Shown: piece by piece, positions 24,601 to 35,517 of the stretch
Position numbering within the stretch: the stretch's first letter is position 1
Layout of the letters: each line of letters starts with the position of its first letter
Origin: Fremontodendron californicum
Taxonomy: Eukaryota; Streptophyta; Magnoliopsida; Malvales; Malvaceae
NCBI GenBank assembly: GCA_030761205.1
Contig: JAULJL010000002.1
Coordinates: 23,973,010 to 24,037,009, forward strand
Length of the DNA stretch: 64,000 nt
Direction of reading: 5' to 3'
The notes under the pieces: generated by a model
Database searches by the model: none
What the model saw: only the letters and a program-made list of their open reading frames with translations
What the model was told of the DNA's origin: nothing
Translations under genes and position numbers: made by a program

Positions 24601-26003
24601 ACATTTGGAATTACATAAATTCTAATCTTAGCCTAAATCTAAATCTACAAGCCTATATAACATTTACATAACTTTAGTAGAAACCTCAAGTTACATTCGA
24701 GGGGAGTTAGGTGAGAAGAGAATTTATAACTTCGGAAATAAAAAAGAGAAGGCAGGATTCGCAGACCTTATTTATAAAAAATACCCAAAAGAAAATTTAA
24801 CCATCCATGACCTAAGTCCAAGGTCTACGTCCATAACCATCCTCATGCTTTCGTAATCACATCATAGAGCATAAAATTAAATGCATACATATTTAATATC
24901 ACTTAGTAATCTTGTGTGTCATTTAAGGAAAGTAATATTTAAACTCATTTAAATATACTTGGCTCAAATTATCTAGCAATTTTAATTTTAATTCAATTCA
25001 CTTGAGTCCTAATCCAATTAGGATTCTTTGAATTAAAATATTCCATCTAATTAAACAATTAAATTAGATTTCCAAACACCTTAGGAAGTCCAAGTTTGAT
25101 TAGGAAACTTTCTCTACAAGGAAAGTTTCATATCTTCTCCTAACTTTTAGGAGTCCTTGTTCAACTAGGAAACAAATTCCACAAAGATAGCTTAGGTGCA
25201 TTCCTAACTCTTAGGAATCCAATCTTGACTAGGAAACAATTTCAACAAGTCCAAAATTCCAAAGAATAAGAATTTCCAAAAATAAAAGGTGATGCCCTAA
25301 CACACAACTTTTGTGTGTAGCCGCCCCTCACTTTTAGTAAGTCACACCGTCGTTACCTACAGCCCTTGTTGGGGCAAAGTTTGCCTCAGAGAAGCCGCCT
25401 CTTTTGGTGGCTAAGTGGTGAAAAATTCACACACAATTCATTCTTTGATTTTCAGCCAATTATACCTATAATTCAAGAATCAAATTCCAGAACTCAAGGC
25501 TGCCCAGAAAATTCCAGCGACAATGCAAACTGTTTGCACAACTTTGATAGGCAGTTTCGGCAATCAAAAAAATCAAAAATTCACCAAAATTACAACATCA
25601 AGATAGACATGTTTCAGACTTCTCCTTAAATTTTCAGAATTTTTGGACACCTCTAACCATGTCAATACCGCAACTTACAGTAGGCCTGCAGAAAAAATCC
25701 TGCACTGTATACTCCGAAAATTCAAGCACCAAAACCAATCCAAATCAAATCCAAACTTGTTTCTTTTAACTTCTTTGTGTCATGAAATCAAATGGAAAGG
25801 TTAAAAATTGATCAAATCAATTTTAAACATGTTTTAAATAATTTAAAACACCAAGATCAGATTGCAAACAGAAGCGGTCAGAATTGAAACAAAACAAGAA
25901 AACATTTTTCTTGAAAGAACTTTGCTAGATCGACACACAATTCAATCCAATTGATTATTACCAAGAATTAAAAATGTAAATCACAAGAAAACTTACAATC
26001 TAG
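21633..26003 (-). other. Noncoding internal region of element C
   Basis: The region is 4.4 kb without any frame above 90 codons and without recognisable Gag, protease, integrase, RT or RNase H motifs on either strand. It is AT-rich with scattered 'tgcatcctactaa' and 'tatgagttatgcatc' duplications near 22260-22370. A frame at 25366-25629 (87 codons) is not similar to anything I recognise and begins in 'acagcccttgttggggc'. This is the LARD body. Confidence 0.7.
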
Positions 26004-26015
26004 GCTCTAATACCA
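26004..26015 (-). promoter_or_regulatory. tRNA-Met-type primer-binding site of element C
   Basis: The minus strand reads TGGTATTAGAGC, one base from the LTR end. Copia elements typically have TGGTATCAGAGC, complementary to initiator tRNA-Met; one base differs here. Confidence 0.8.
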
Positions 26016-26016
26016 C

Positions 26017-26646
26017 TGTAGGAATTCGACCTCATGCTCAAACAATAATCGAATTAAAAAAGAACATGAACGCAGCGAAAAAATAAACAATGAGATAACC
26101 AAATCTAACAGGATCATGCTTGTAAAATTTTAATGCGATCCTGTAATTCTAAAGCATACATATGATTAGAAATCATACCTTAACTCAAATATATAGTAAT
26201 CTTGAGTTTCCAAATAGCCCACTTAATCTTGAACACCAAGCTGTCAATCCGAGACTTTAAGCCACACAAGTGTCTGGCCTCTAACGGTAATCCATACAAG
26301 ATGATCAAGAAAACCTTCATAAGGTAGGAATGGAGTCTTGCCGAAAAAGATGCTAGTAGTTTAGGTTTCAAGAAACCTCTCCCCATCTAAACATCCATGG
26401 TCGAATGCTTCATAAGCATCAAGAAGAAGAAAACGCTTTTCTTGCTTCTCCGGGTTTGGTGCGCCAATCACAAGGATTATCTTGATCTTCTTTCTTCTTC
26501 ACTCTATGTCTTTGCTCTCTTGAAAGAAAATATTTTTCTCTCTAGCAATCCATAAAAAGGCAAGGACGAAGTCAAGAAATCAAGAAAACACCAAACCCTC
26601 TAAGCATATCACATATGCGGCTAGGGGGCAAAGGAAGGTCGGCTAT
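26017..26646 (-). repeat. 5' LTR of element C, promoter-distal part (left of P)
   Basis: It starts TGTAGGAATTCGACC and matches 19847-20460 of the 3' LTR except for an extra block of about 19 bp near 26109. It ends in GCTAT (26642-26646), the left target copy of P. The remainder of this LTR is at 44560-45744. Confidence 0.85.
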
Positions 26647-27300
26647 TGTAAACACCTAATTTTGTCTGGACCACTAAATTGATATGTTTTCTTCCTAAAT
26701 TGATGTTTCAGAATGTAGAAAGACCTTGTTCATCCTGCAGGTAGTACTCCGATACTTAGTTTAAGAGGGTGTGTACAAAAAGTCAAACTTGAAAAAAGTC
26801 AACCCCAAAAAGTCAACCCACTTTCAAAATCAAGATTTGAAGTTAAATTGAAAAATGGCGAAAGAATTTTGATAATCCGAGGTCTACATCGAAAGATATG
26901 GACTTCGAAAGTTGGGTTATGGAGATTCAGTAGAAAGAAAACCCTAATCCGGGAAATTTGGGGAAAAGTGCTTAAACGATCGAATTGTTCAAAATTGAAA
27001 GTTCCAAATGAAAAATAAGCACTGACTACGGGTAATGGAGAAGTCACTTGAAGAAAAAACTGAAAGAAAAGTCAATCCGGAAGAAAACCGAGAATTAGGG
27101 TTTTTGGTGGATTTCGGTGAAATTGGGAAGAATTACAAGAAATGGCCTGATTCGGTAGGACTAAAGCCTCTAATAGAAGAGGATTGATTAAAAAAGGATA
27201 GCCCAAGGCTCAGTTTCAAGAAAATCTGAAAATCGGACTTGTTTTTAGCAAAACAAGGTTTCCGAGGTAAAAAGGCAAAATTGGAAATTTTCGGAAATTA

Positions 27301-27935
27301 GCAAATGAACTCCAAAAATTCTGAAAAATTGCAAATCTCATTCTTAAATCATTTTGAGGATATTGGCGAAAGAAAATCTTGATTCGGAGTTCGTTTGCAA
27401 AATGGCCAAATCCCGAGTCTCTTATGTAGTAATTCAAGAAGATAAATCCCGAAAAAATAGCAAATGAACTCCAAAAATTCTGAAAATTTGCAAATCTCAT
27501 TTTTAAATTATTTGGAAGATATTGGTGAAATAAAATCTTGATTCGGAGTTTGTTTGCAAAATGGCCAAATCTCGGGCCCCCTATGCAGTAATTCAAGCAG
27601 ATAAATCCCGAAAAAATACCAAATGAGTTCCAAAAATTATGAAAACTTCCAGATCACACTTTTAAATTATTTGGAAGAGATTGGTGAAGAAAAATATTGA
27701 TTTGGAGCTCGTTTAAAAAATGGTAAAATATGGGGGCATAAAAGATCAAATTTGGAAGAAAAAATCCAAATAAATAGCAAATGGACTCGAAATTTTTTGA
27801 AAACTTCCAGAATTCAATTTTTTATTATTTTGAAAGTATTGAAAAAATAAAATTTGAATTTGGAGTCCGTTTGCAATTTATTTGCATTCGAGGGGCAAAA
27901 AGGTTATTTTACCCAAGAAACAGAAAAGGGCTTTT
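27301..27935 (+). repeat. Four tandem sub-repeats of 159 bp in the U3 of P
   Basis: Copies start with GCAAATGAACTCCAAAAATT or variants near 27301, 27460, 27619 and 27777. Each holds 'ttggtgaaa', 'gagttcgtttgcaaaatggcc' type motifs. The same four-copy array is at 12586-13220 (S), 40424-41060 (P 3' LTR) and, on the minus strand, in L (7560-8110). Confidence 0.85.
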
Positions 27936-30572
27936 TGCCTTTCAAAAAAATAAAACATGGGCTGGAAGAAGGTGGGCCGGCCGACCAAGGCCCAGGGATG
28001 AAAAGGAGGTTTCTGATTTTTTAATCAAGAGGCCAAAAATGAAAAGTTAGTTAGTGATTTTTTTATCAAGCCTTTGCAAATAAGCCAGATGGACCAATGC
28101 ATGAAGAGGGAGAGTGTCAACATAATGGCTTAAGATTCTTGAACATCTGTAATTGTGGATAGCTGATGGCCTAATCCAAGGGTGATAATTTCATGTTTTA
28201 AACATCTTGGATCAATAGCCCTTGGATGAAAATTGGTTGAGGGAAAAATGACAACATCCTAGCCTAGAGAGAAAGAAGGTTCGGCCACTACAAGGAAGGA
28301 TTTTTTTATTTCATTTTGGGCACACTCTCGTTCTCTATTCTCTCTTTCTTTTGGCTGATTTTTATCCATGGTTGAATAGCAAAAGGAAAAGTTTAGAAAA
28401 GAAAAGAAAGTTAGAAGAGAAAAAGCTTGAAAGATAGCTTCTAGAGGTTGCTTTTAGCACCATACTCTTGCACTTTCTTTGATTTTCCATTCTTGATTTG
28501 CTGTTTTGATTATTATTTTGGTGAGTTTCTTTTGATTTTTCTTTTTAAATAAGCATTTTTAATGTTCTTCTTTAAGTTCTTTCTTCATCTTTTCTTATAA
28601 AAAGTTCTTGAAATATTTTTTTCCCTTGTTCTTTGACGTGGCCGAATGGCCCATTGTTTTGTTTTAGTTGCTGTTTTGCTTTGTTATTTCATGTTATTTT
28701 CTATATTAAATAAGTCTTGATGCTTTAAATCTTCTTCTACTACATATACTTGAAGCTTGTTTTAATTTGGTTGCTTGCTTATTTCCATTTATGACATGTT
28801 CTTGCATTTTTTATTTTTTGTTTTCAAAATGTTTAAGTTTATTTATTGTTTATATTTTGAAATCCATGTGTTTGTGAAAATACTTGTTAGTTTTCATACC
28901 TCTACTTTATATTTGCATGATTTGAGTGTTATGTTTTAATTAAGTATGTTAGTATATCAAGTGTTTGCGAAAATGCCATGCTCACTTTGAACATGAAGCC
29001 ATTCAGCCACTTCACTTTCTTTGCTTTGTGTGTGCATTTTTGTTATGTTAGTTGATAGGTTTGCATTTTCATGACACTTGGTTGAGTATTTGGTTTAAGC
29101 ATGCCTTGTGTTTGTGTTATTGCCATGCATATTTTAGATGTCAGGATTGGTTTGTTTTGCCATCCATATCCATGCATTTTAGACCTAGGTTGCATTAAAT
29201 GCCATGCAAGTTCATTTAGGTCTAGGTCATTTTATTAATGCCATGCATTTTTCATGACATTTAGTTTTAAAATCATGCATTTCATGCATCATATTTTCTG
29301 TATTTTTCATGCCTTTCATTTCCTTGCCACTTGACTTATGACTTAGGCCAATCAATGGTTCAAAGTCATGCTCTCTTGAGCATACTTGTGGAAAATTAAA
29401 GAGTTGTCAAATTGATTATTCTACCTTCGTGATTTTTTTCTACTTAGCCAATTTTGTCTAACTTTTCAAAAGTGTTATCTACAATTTGTGAGTCATTTAT
29501 AGAGTCTTAAATATTTTTACTTTGATTTTTAAATGATTTTATCAAAGGCAAAATTGTGTTTTGGCAAAACAGTTTTTTTCACCCAGTACTCGTATTTTCC
29601 TGATTTTTCTGGGTAGTCATCTTTAATCAGAAAATTAAGCAGACTTTTTTCGTGTAGTTTTACATCTCCTGAGTCTCCAGTATTTTTTTTAGATTTTTTA
29701 GAATTTTTAAAAATTGGGTAAAATATCGTGGTTTAAATTACTTAGAGGGGGCTGATTAGGAAGCTTAGCTACTGACTTAGGGTAGTTTCTCAGCCTTTTT
29801 AAACTCTAAAAATTATTTTTTAAGTCTCGGGTTAAGGGTGGTCAAGTCCGGGATTTTAAACTTAGGAAATTAGAGCCATTTAAAAAGGGTTTAGCCAAGT
29901 TTTTATTTTTAATTTAAGCTTTTCAAAAAAAAAATGTTTTTAAACAATCACAAAGTATTTTGATTTTAGAATATTTAATTTGATATATTTTCCTAAGGTA
30001 GCCGGAATTTTTTTTAGATATACTGATTTCCTTAATTAAAGGAAAAAAATACACTTTCATGCATAGCATTTTTCATATTCATGCATTTTATATATTATGT
30101 GATTTTTGCTATAATAATTTCTATGGTATTGTTATCATTTTAATTTATATTTTTGATGTTATATTGTTTATTATATGGTTTTCAATATTTCATGATATCC
30201 TATGATTTTTATTTAGTTATTTTTGTCATATTATTTAGCATATACTATGTTCATGCATTATTATTTTCATTTTTATTTTCATGCATATTAAATGATAGTA
30301 TTATTTTATATTTCATGTAACCGAGTCCCGAACCCGTTTTTTTGATTTCTCGGGTTTAAAACGCAGACTTGAAATTGGTTTTAAAAATGTTTTAATTAAT
30401 TTTGAAATATTTTATAAAACCGGTTTTAATTGGTGGCCGATCTCACCTAGCTAAAAAATATTGGTGGCAACTCCATGTCCTTTTCAAGGTCATTTTCAAA
30501 ACCTTCATTTTTCTAGAGGAATTAAGTCGACTTTTACTCGGTTTTTTTTAATGTCATGCTTAACAAATAATA

Positions 30573-30591
30573 AAGTCTTGCGATGAGACTT
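30573..30591 (+). other. Stem-loop near the 3' end of the P 5' LTR
   Basis: AAGTCT-(TGCGATG)-AGACTT lies 21 bp before the LTR end and is conserved in the family. Confidence 0.5.
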
Positions 30592-30615
30592 GTTATTTTT
30601 TAGGTTGCGACAGCT

Positions 30616-30634
30616 TGGCGACTCCACTGGGGAC
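30616..30634 (+). promoter_or_regulatory. Primer-binding site of element P
   Basis: TGGCGACTCCACTGGGGAC lies three bases after the LTR end, identical to that of L. Confidence 0.75.
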
Positions 30635-32205
30635 TATTAGAGAGTCAGGCCTAGAATTAGTCATGTGTTATCAAAGTCTCGTTTTTGTTGGTTTAATTGG
30701 TATTTAATTTTAATTCCCACATTTTTTTTACTAAGGAGAATTTTGAAAATAATAAAATATTTTTAAATATGTCCATACTCATGTGCATACATTTTATTCT
30801 TGTTCTTTAGTTATTTAAGGTTTTATATTATAATCGCTTGTTGGTTAATGCGTTACAGTATTCTTGAATGTTTTTTTTAATAAATAGTTGGGGCATTTAG
30901 AATAAGGGGTGTAGAATAAGTGGTGAAAGTTTTGTTGTTCCTCCTCACACACTACACGGTGCATTGCATATCATGAGCTCTATACCCGGGTTCTGTCCTT
31001 TTAGGTGGGAGCAAAGTAACTAAGCCTTCGTGATTAACAATCCACATGGGCTAGTGAAACACTTCCGGAGTACTAAATTACCTAAGCCTTCGTGATTAAC
31101 AATCATCATGGGCTAGGGAAATAGACTCTAACGAATTGAACCCGCTTTTATTGGGGTGCCTTACTAGCCTTCACCGGCGATAGTGAGGAGCAATTCGGGG
31201 CCTTTAGAACCGATTCACCCTCATATAGTGAACCTAGGCGAAGCCATGCCGAATTTTCGTTAGATACACCAAAGATAGGAACACATGGAGGGACATTTCT
31301 AAACCTTTTGTTACCTATTTTACACTCTAAATAAGTGTGGTAGACAGGGCAACGATGTACGTACATCGCCCTTAATAAATGTGATACCCCGCCTCGAAGG
31401 CATCATGATGCCTAAATAAGCAGATACTGTTGGGACAAGTGTTCACTAACTTTTTAAAATTGAAAATGTCAAAACATTTTTTTCAAACATTTTGCACATT
31501 TCATGGATGTGTGAATAGAGCATGTACATTCATGGTTATATTTTTGATCTCATTCTTTGCAATAAATAGTTGGTAATCTCATTTGATGATTTCATAAAAC
31601 CGGTAGTGTTACATGAACATTTGCATATTGTACCATAATAAGATCCACTACTCAGAAATTCTTTTGAAAATAATATGTTTGGTTTTTCATAGAGAAAACA
31701 TGTTTCAAAAAAATCATAGCTCAAATTTGGAGGTAAATCTTGCATAATGAGATTTTTCAATAATCAAAATTTAGGTCCCACCAATTTTGTGTAATCATTG
31801 ATTAATTTATTTGTATCATTTTGACATCATGTTACAGTCCTAACATGCATGGTTATTCATTGTAGAATACATTTGTGATATCCATGTTCATTCTTTGTAC
31901 CTAGCTTTGTATTAATTCATTTATTCTTTGCATATATCATTTTGACATAATGTTACAGCCATAGCATGCATGGTTATTCATTGTAGAATACATTTATGAC
32001 ATGCATAGTCATTATTTGTATATACCTGTGCATCAATTTATGCATTTTTTAAATGCATCATGTTGGCATTAGATTGCATCCATAGCATACATAGTCATTA
32101 TAATTTCCCTGTATATGTTCATGCATTAATCATCAATATATTCATGCACATAGGAATAGAGCATGTACATTCATAATTGTATTCTTAATCTCATGACATT
32201 TTCAT
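30635..32205 (+). other. Leader of element P
   Basis: The leader is noncoding in the sense direction. It contains a duplicated segment of about 60 bp ('taagccttcgtgattaacaa' at 31021 and 31082), a block at 31148-31366 open on the antisense strand in P and M, and 121-bp repeats with 'gcatggttattcattgtag' (copies near 31846 and 31967). It ends at gag A. Leaders of L and M match it in order. Confidence 0.7.
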
Positions 32206-33158
32206 TTGCATGAAAGGGGTTCGAGATATGAGGAAAGAATCGGAGAAAGATTGGGTGCTCTGGAACGAAATCAAGAGGAATTTGGACATGAAATCCTGGA
32301 AGTGAAAGAACAACTCGGCAAATTGCTGGAAATGTTTGAGGATATAGGTAAGAGTAAAGGGGAACTTTCTCAGGGCTCTGCATCGCTTTCGGATCAACCA
32401 AAACCATTAGGTCCAGAACATACAATCCTTGCTAGATCCTGCGCTTGTCAATGCCATAAAGGTTGCAATCCTGATGAAATTGTGGACAAAATCGTGAAAA
32501 TGATTAAGCCCGAGATCTTAATACCAAAGATAGAAACCTCGGATCCTGTACCATACTTGCAAACTGTTCTAGATCCAAACCAATATCCCCACCCTACTAT
32601 GGTCCAATCGTCCATTGGGATAACCACTGTGGGATTCCTGAATCCCACTCCATCACCACCAACTTCCAATTCATACTATTTCCCTCATCAATCACCTTAT
32701 CAAGCATCCGGGATAGAAACCTCGAACTATGTACAACCTCCAAGGGTCTTGTGTCCAAATCCATACCCTTACCATGCTGTTCCGCCACCTCTCCATGTAA
32801 ACACTTCGGTTCGAACCTTAGTGTCACCACCAAGTGCCCAACTCCTAGGCCATGTGTGACTAAGAAACAACTCAAAAACAAGACCTAAGAGCAGTATGAT
32901 CCCATTCCAATCAGCTACCAGGAGCTTCTCCCTATATTGATCCAAAATCACATGGTTGCCTGTATCCCGCTGAAACCCCTGTTACCACCATATCCAAAGT
33001 GGTATAATCCAAATGCAAGATGTGATTATCACTATAGAATTGCTGGCCATAGCATTGAAGATAGTATAGCATTCAAAAAGAAAGTTCAATCTCTTATAGA
33101 GATCAAGTGGATCGATCCAACGACTCTGATTGATAGAGGGCTAGAAAAGGGTAATTAG
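32206..33158 (+). pseudogene. gag A of element P, frameshifted
   Basis: The original start is probably the ATG at 32228, by comparison with M. In P a one-base loss just after it shifts the frame, so the long frame opens upstream without an ATG. Readable parts: LGALERNQEEFGHEI and LGKLLEMFEDIGKSKGE (short coiled coil), CACQCHKGCNPDEIVDKI (small Cys-rich motif), a Pro/Tyr-rich middle (QYPHPTM, PTPSPPTSNSYYF), a frameshift near 32840, one stop, then PISYQELLPI, PPYPKWYNPNARCDYH and GHSIEDS. The tail is the Tat-type Gag zinc knuckle, with its last Cys changed to Ser. The capsid core domain is absent. The protein is therefore a Gag-like tail on a different N-terminus. M carries the same gene in the same place, so the arrangement is old and not a local rearrangement. 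Confidence 0.75.
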
Positions 33159-34108
33159 GATTCGAAGATCTACAGCAATGATGTAGAAAGACTTCGGTCT
33201 GATATGATGTAATAGGATTTCACTTTTTCAATAGCCGGCTCTTATAGCCTTAGGATGCTAGGAAGAATAAAGTGCTAGTAAAAGACAGTTTTATCTATTT
33301 CTCAGATTTTGTAAAACATGGTTTATACCATTGTGAACGTTGATATGGGAATGAATTGACTACGCTTCAAATTTATGAGATGTTGATGATTAAGTTCTTC
33401 TGATTCTTATTTCCTCCGTGATATCTTCCCCTTTGCATGTTGCATCCGATCAATTATTTGTCATACCACACATTCATACATGTATCATGTTAGCATCAGG
33501 TTGCATTCATGCATTCATAGTCAGCATGATTTTTCTGTATATATCCATGCATTAATTTGCTTATTCTTTATATGCATCATGTTAACTTTGGGCTGCAATC
33601 ATGACGAACATAGTCAGCATGATTTCTCTATAAATGCTCATGCAGTAATCTGTCATATTAACATCAGGATGCATTCATGACACACATGGTCAGCATGATT
33701 TTCTTTGTATATACTCTGTATCAATCATTCATTGTTTGCATGTATCATAATTGACATCATGTTGCATTCATAGTGTATATGATCATTCATTGGGAAATAC
33801 GCTGAATGTACATGATTAGTCATTGCATATATCCATGCGTTGATTTGTTTATTCTTTGCTTGCAACATGTTGGCATCGTGATTGCATTTATCACATATGT
33901 GGTCAACATGTTTCCACTGTACATGTCTATACATCATATTGTTTAGGCTTCACGTGCATCAAATTGCATTCATGGCTCCTTCATCATGACACGCACTTTG
34001 GAGGAATAAAATAGAAGTTGGCTTGGCTTTAAGAGTCTTTGAAAGAATTTCCATTTCAAATCAGAGGTATAAGAAGTACTAAGTACCCTTTTAATACAGG
34101 CTAGTGCT
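33159..34108 (+). repeat. Repeat-rich spacer between gag A and gag B of P
   Basis: The first 300 bp match M (46060-46324, opposite strand). 33460-33960 consists of degenerate units of about 95-120 bp with 'gtcagcatgatttt' and 'catgttgcattcat', similar to those of the leader. No gene is seen; frames at 33480-33680 and 33725-33937 are repeat shadows. Confidence 0.65.
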
Positions 34109-35517
34109 ATGGAGAATAAACAAGTTGCCCGAATGGAAAGAATGGAAAGGGTACAGGAAGAATTGCGAGAACAGCTGGCAAAGTCTCAAGCACAATCTAA
34201 AGACCAGGTGACTAAATTGATGGAGCTAATATCCACCGTAATCAAGGGATATACTGAAAACATGGATGCCAGAGAAGGGTTAGAGGCACGAAAAGGTCAG
34301 AATGAGGTCGTAATGATGGATGCCCATAACACAGTTAACCCCGTCAACGTCTTAAATTCAGATGATCCAGCTGAACAGGCAAAGTTGAAAATGGTTAATG
34401 AGGTAGAGTTGGCAGATTCCCAAGGGAAATATCAATTGCTAGATGAAAGGCTCCGAGCAATAGAAAATGCAGACGTATTTGGGAGTGTGGAGGCGAAAGA
34501 ATGATGCTTGATCCTCGATTTAGTCATTCCTCCTAAATTCAAGGTCCCTGACTTTGTAAAATATGACGAGATGACTGATCCGTCAGCCCACATCACTATG
34601 TTCTGTCAAAAGATGCAAGTCATATAGATAATGATAAGCTTTTTATTCACTACTTTCAGAATAGCCTCAGTGGGTCCGCAATTAGGTGGTATAGTCAGTT
34701 GAGCAAGGATCAGATTCGCTCTTGGAATGATTTGGCTAGGGCTTTTCTAAACCAGTACAAGCATATGACTGATAGGACACCTGATCATCTTACTTTGCAA
34801 CATATGGAGAAAAGAGCTACTGAGAGCTTCAAAGAGTATGCTCAGAGGTGGAGGAACATGTCTACCCAAGTACAACCACCTTTGACACAAAAGGAAATCA
34901 CCGTCCTTTTTATGAATACACTGCAGGACCCGTACTATGATAGACTTGTCGGCAATGCCTCGAAGAAATTTGCGGATATAGTAATCTCAGGGGAGATGAT
35001 TGAGAATGCTATCAAGAATGGGAAACTTGAAAGAGAAGGAACATCCAATGCCGAGAGAAATAAGGCACCTAGAAAAAAAGAGAAAGATGTCCAAGCTATG
35101 GGAGGTTTAGTCCCATATTCCCAATTTCTCTCATACCAATCATGTTACCCTACTGAGGTATCTCCAAGCCTTTATCCTTACCTACCTACCCAAACACCTA
35201 ATCCTATACCAGCCCTTGCAACAAGGCCTACTTCCAGATTACGGCCGCGGGAAAATAAAGAAAGAATTCCAATCCCATCCCTGACTTGCGGCCATTACTA
35301 ATAAAGAATCAGTACCTTACCCCGGTACCTTTGAAAATAGCTCTGAATCCATCAGCGAGGAGTTATGACCCTGACAGCAGGTGTGATTATCACCTAGGGG
35401 TAGTTGGGCATTCAACTGGAAAAATGCAGACAACTGAGGGAAAGGATTGAAAGTCTTATCTGCGATGGTATTTTGACACCGGAGCTTATCAATCAGTGGA
35501 AGGCTGTTTTACCGTAA
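34109..35517 (+). pseudogene. gag B of element P (Retrotrans_gag core and zinc knuckle), broken
   Basis: MENKQVARMERMERVQEELR opens the ORF, as in M. A TGA at about 34502 follows VFGSVEAKE; the same frame continues as LVIPPKFKVPDF and AHITMFCQKMQ, then a frameshift near 34618. The capsid core follows: LFIHYFQNSLSGSAIRWY, SWNDLARAFLNQYKHM, TESFKEYAQRWRNM, QVQPPLTQKEITVLFMNTL, YYDRLVGNASKKFADIVISG. Two more frameshifts occur near 35275 and 35425. The knuckle CDYHLGVVGHSTGKC has the C-X2-H-X5-H-X4-C spacing. The ORF ends TAA at 35517 after ELINQWKAVLP. This is a normal Tat/Ogre Gag in length and order, about 470 codons. In autonomous relatives protease and RT follow; here they do not. Confidence 0.88.

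Larger units (their letters stand above)
26647..30612 (+). repeat. 5' LTR of element P, with a 759-bp deletion
   Basis: It begins TGTAAACACCTAATTTTGTC and ends GGTTGCGACA. Relative to the 3' LTR it lacks 43502-44260 (junction at 30318/30319, after 'tttcatgt') and a block of about 60 bp near 29740. The U3 part carries four sub-repeats of about 159 bp at 27301-27935. Antisense frames such as 27216-27596 follow those repeats and are discussed as a finding. Confidence 0.9.

Noticed and set aside
25366..25629. 87-codon frame in the body of C
   Set aside because: No family resemblance, antisense to the element, isolated.
27216..27596. 126-codon antisense frame in the P 5' LTR as a gene
   Set aside because: Its repeats follow the 159-bp DNA units; openness is explained by a unit length divisible by three. 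Kept only as a finding.
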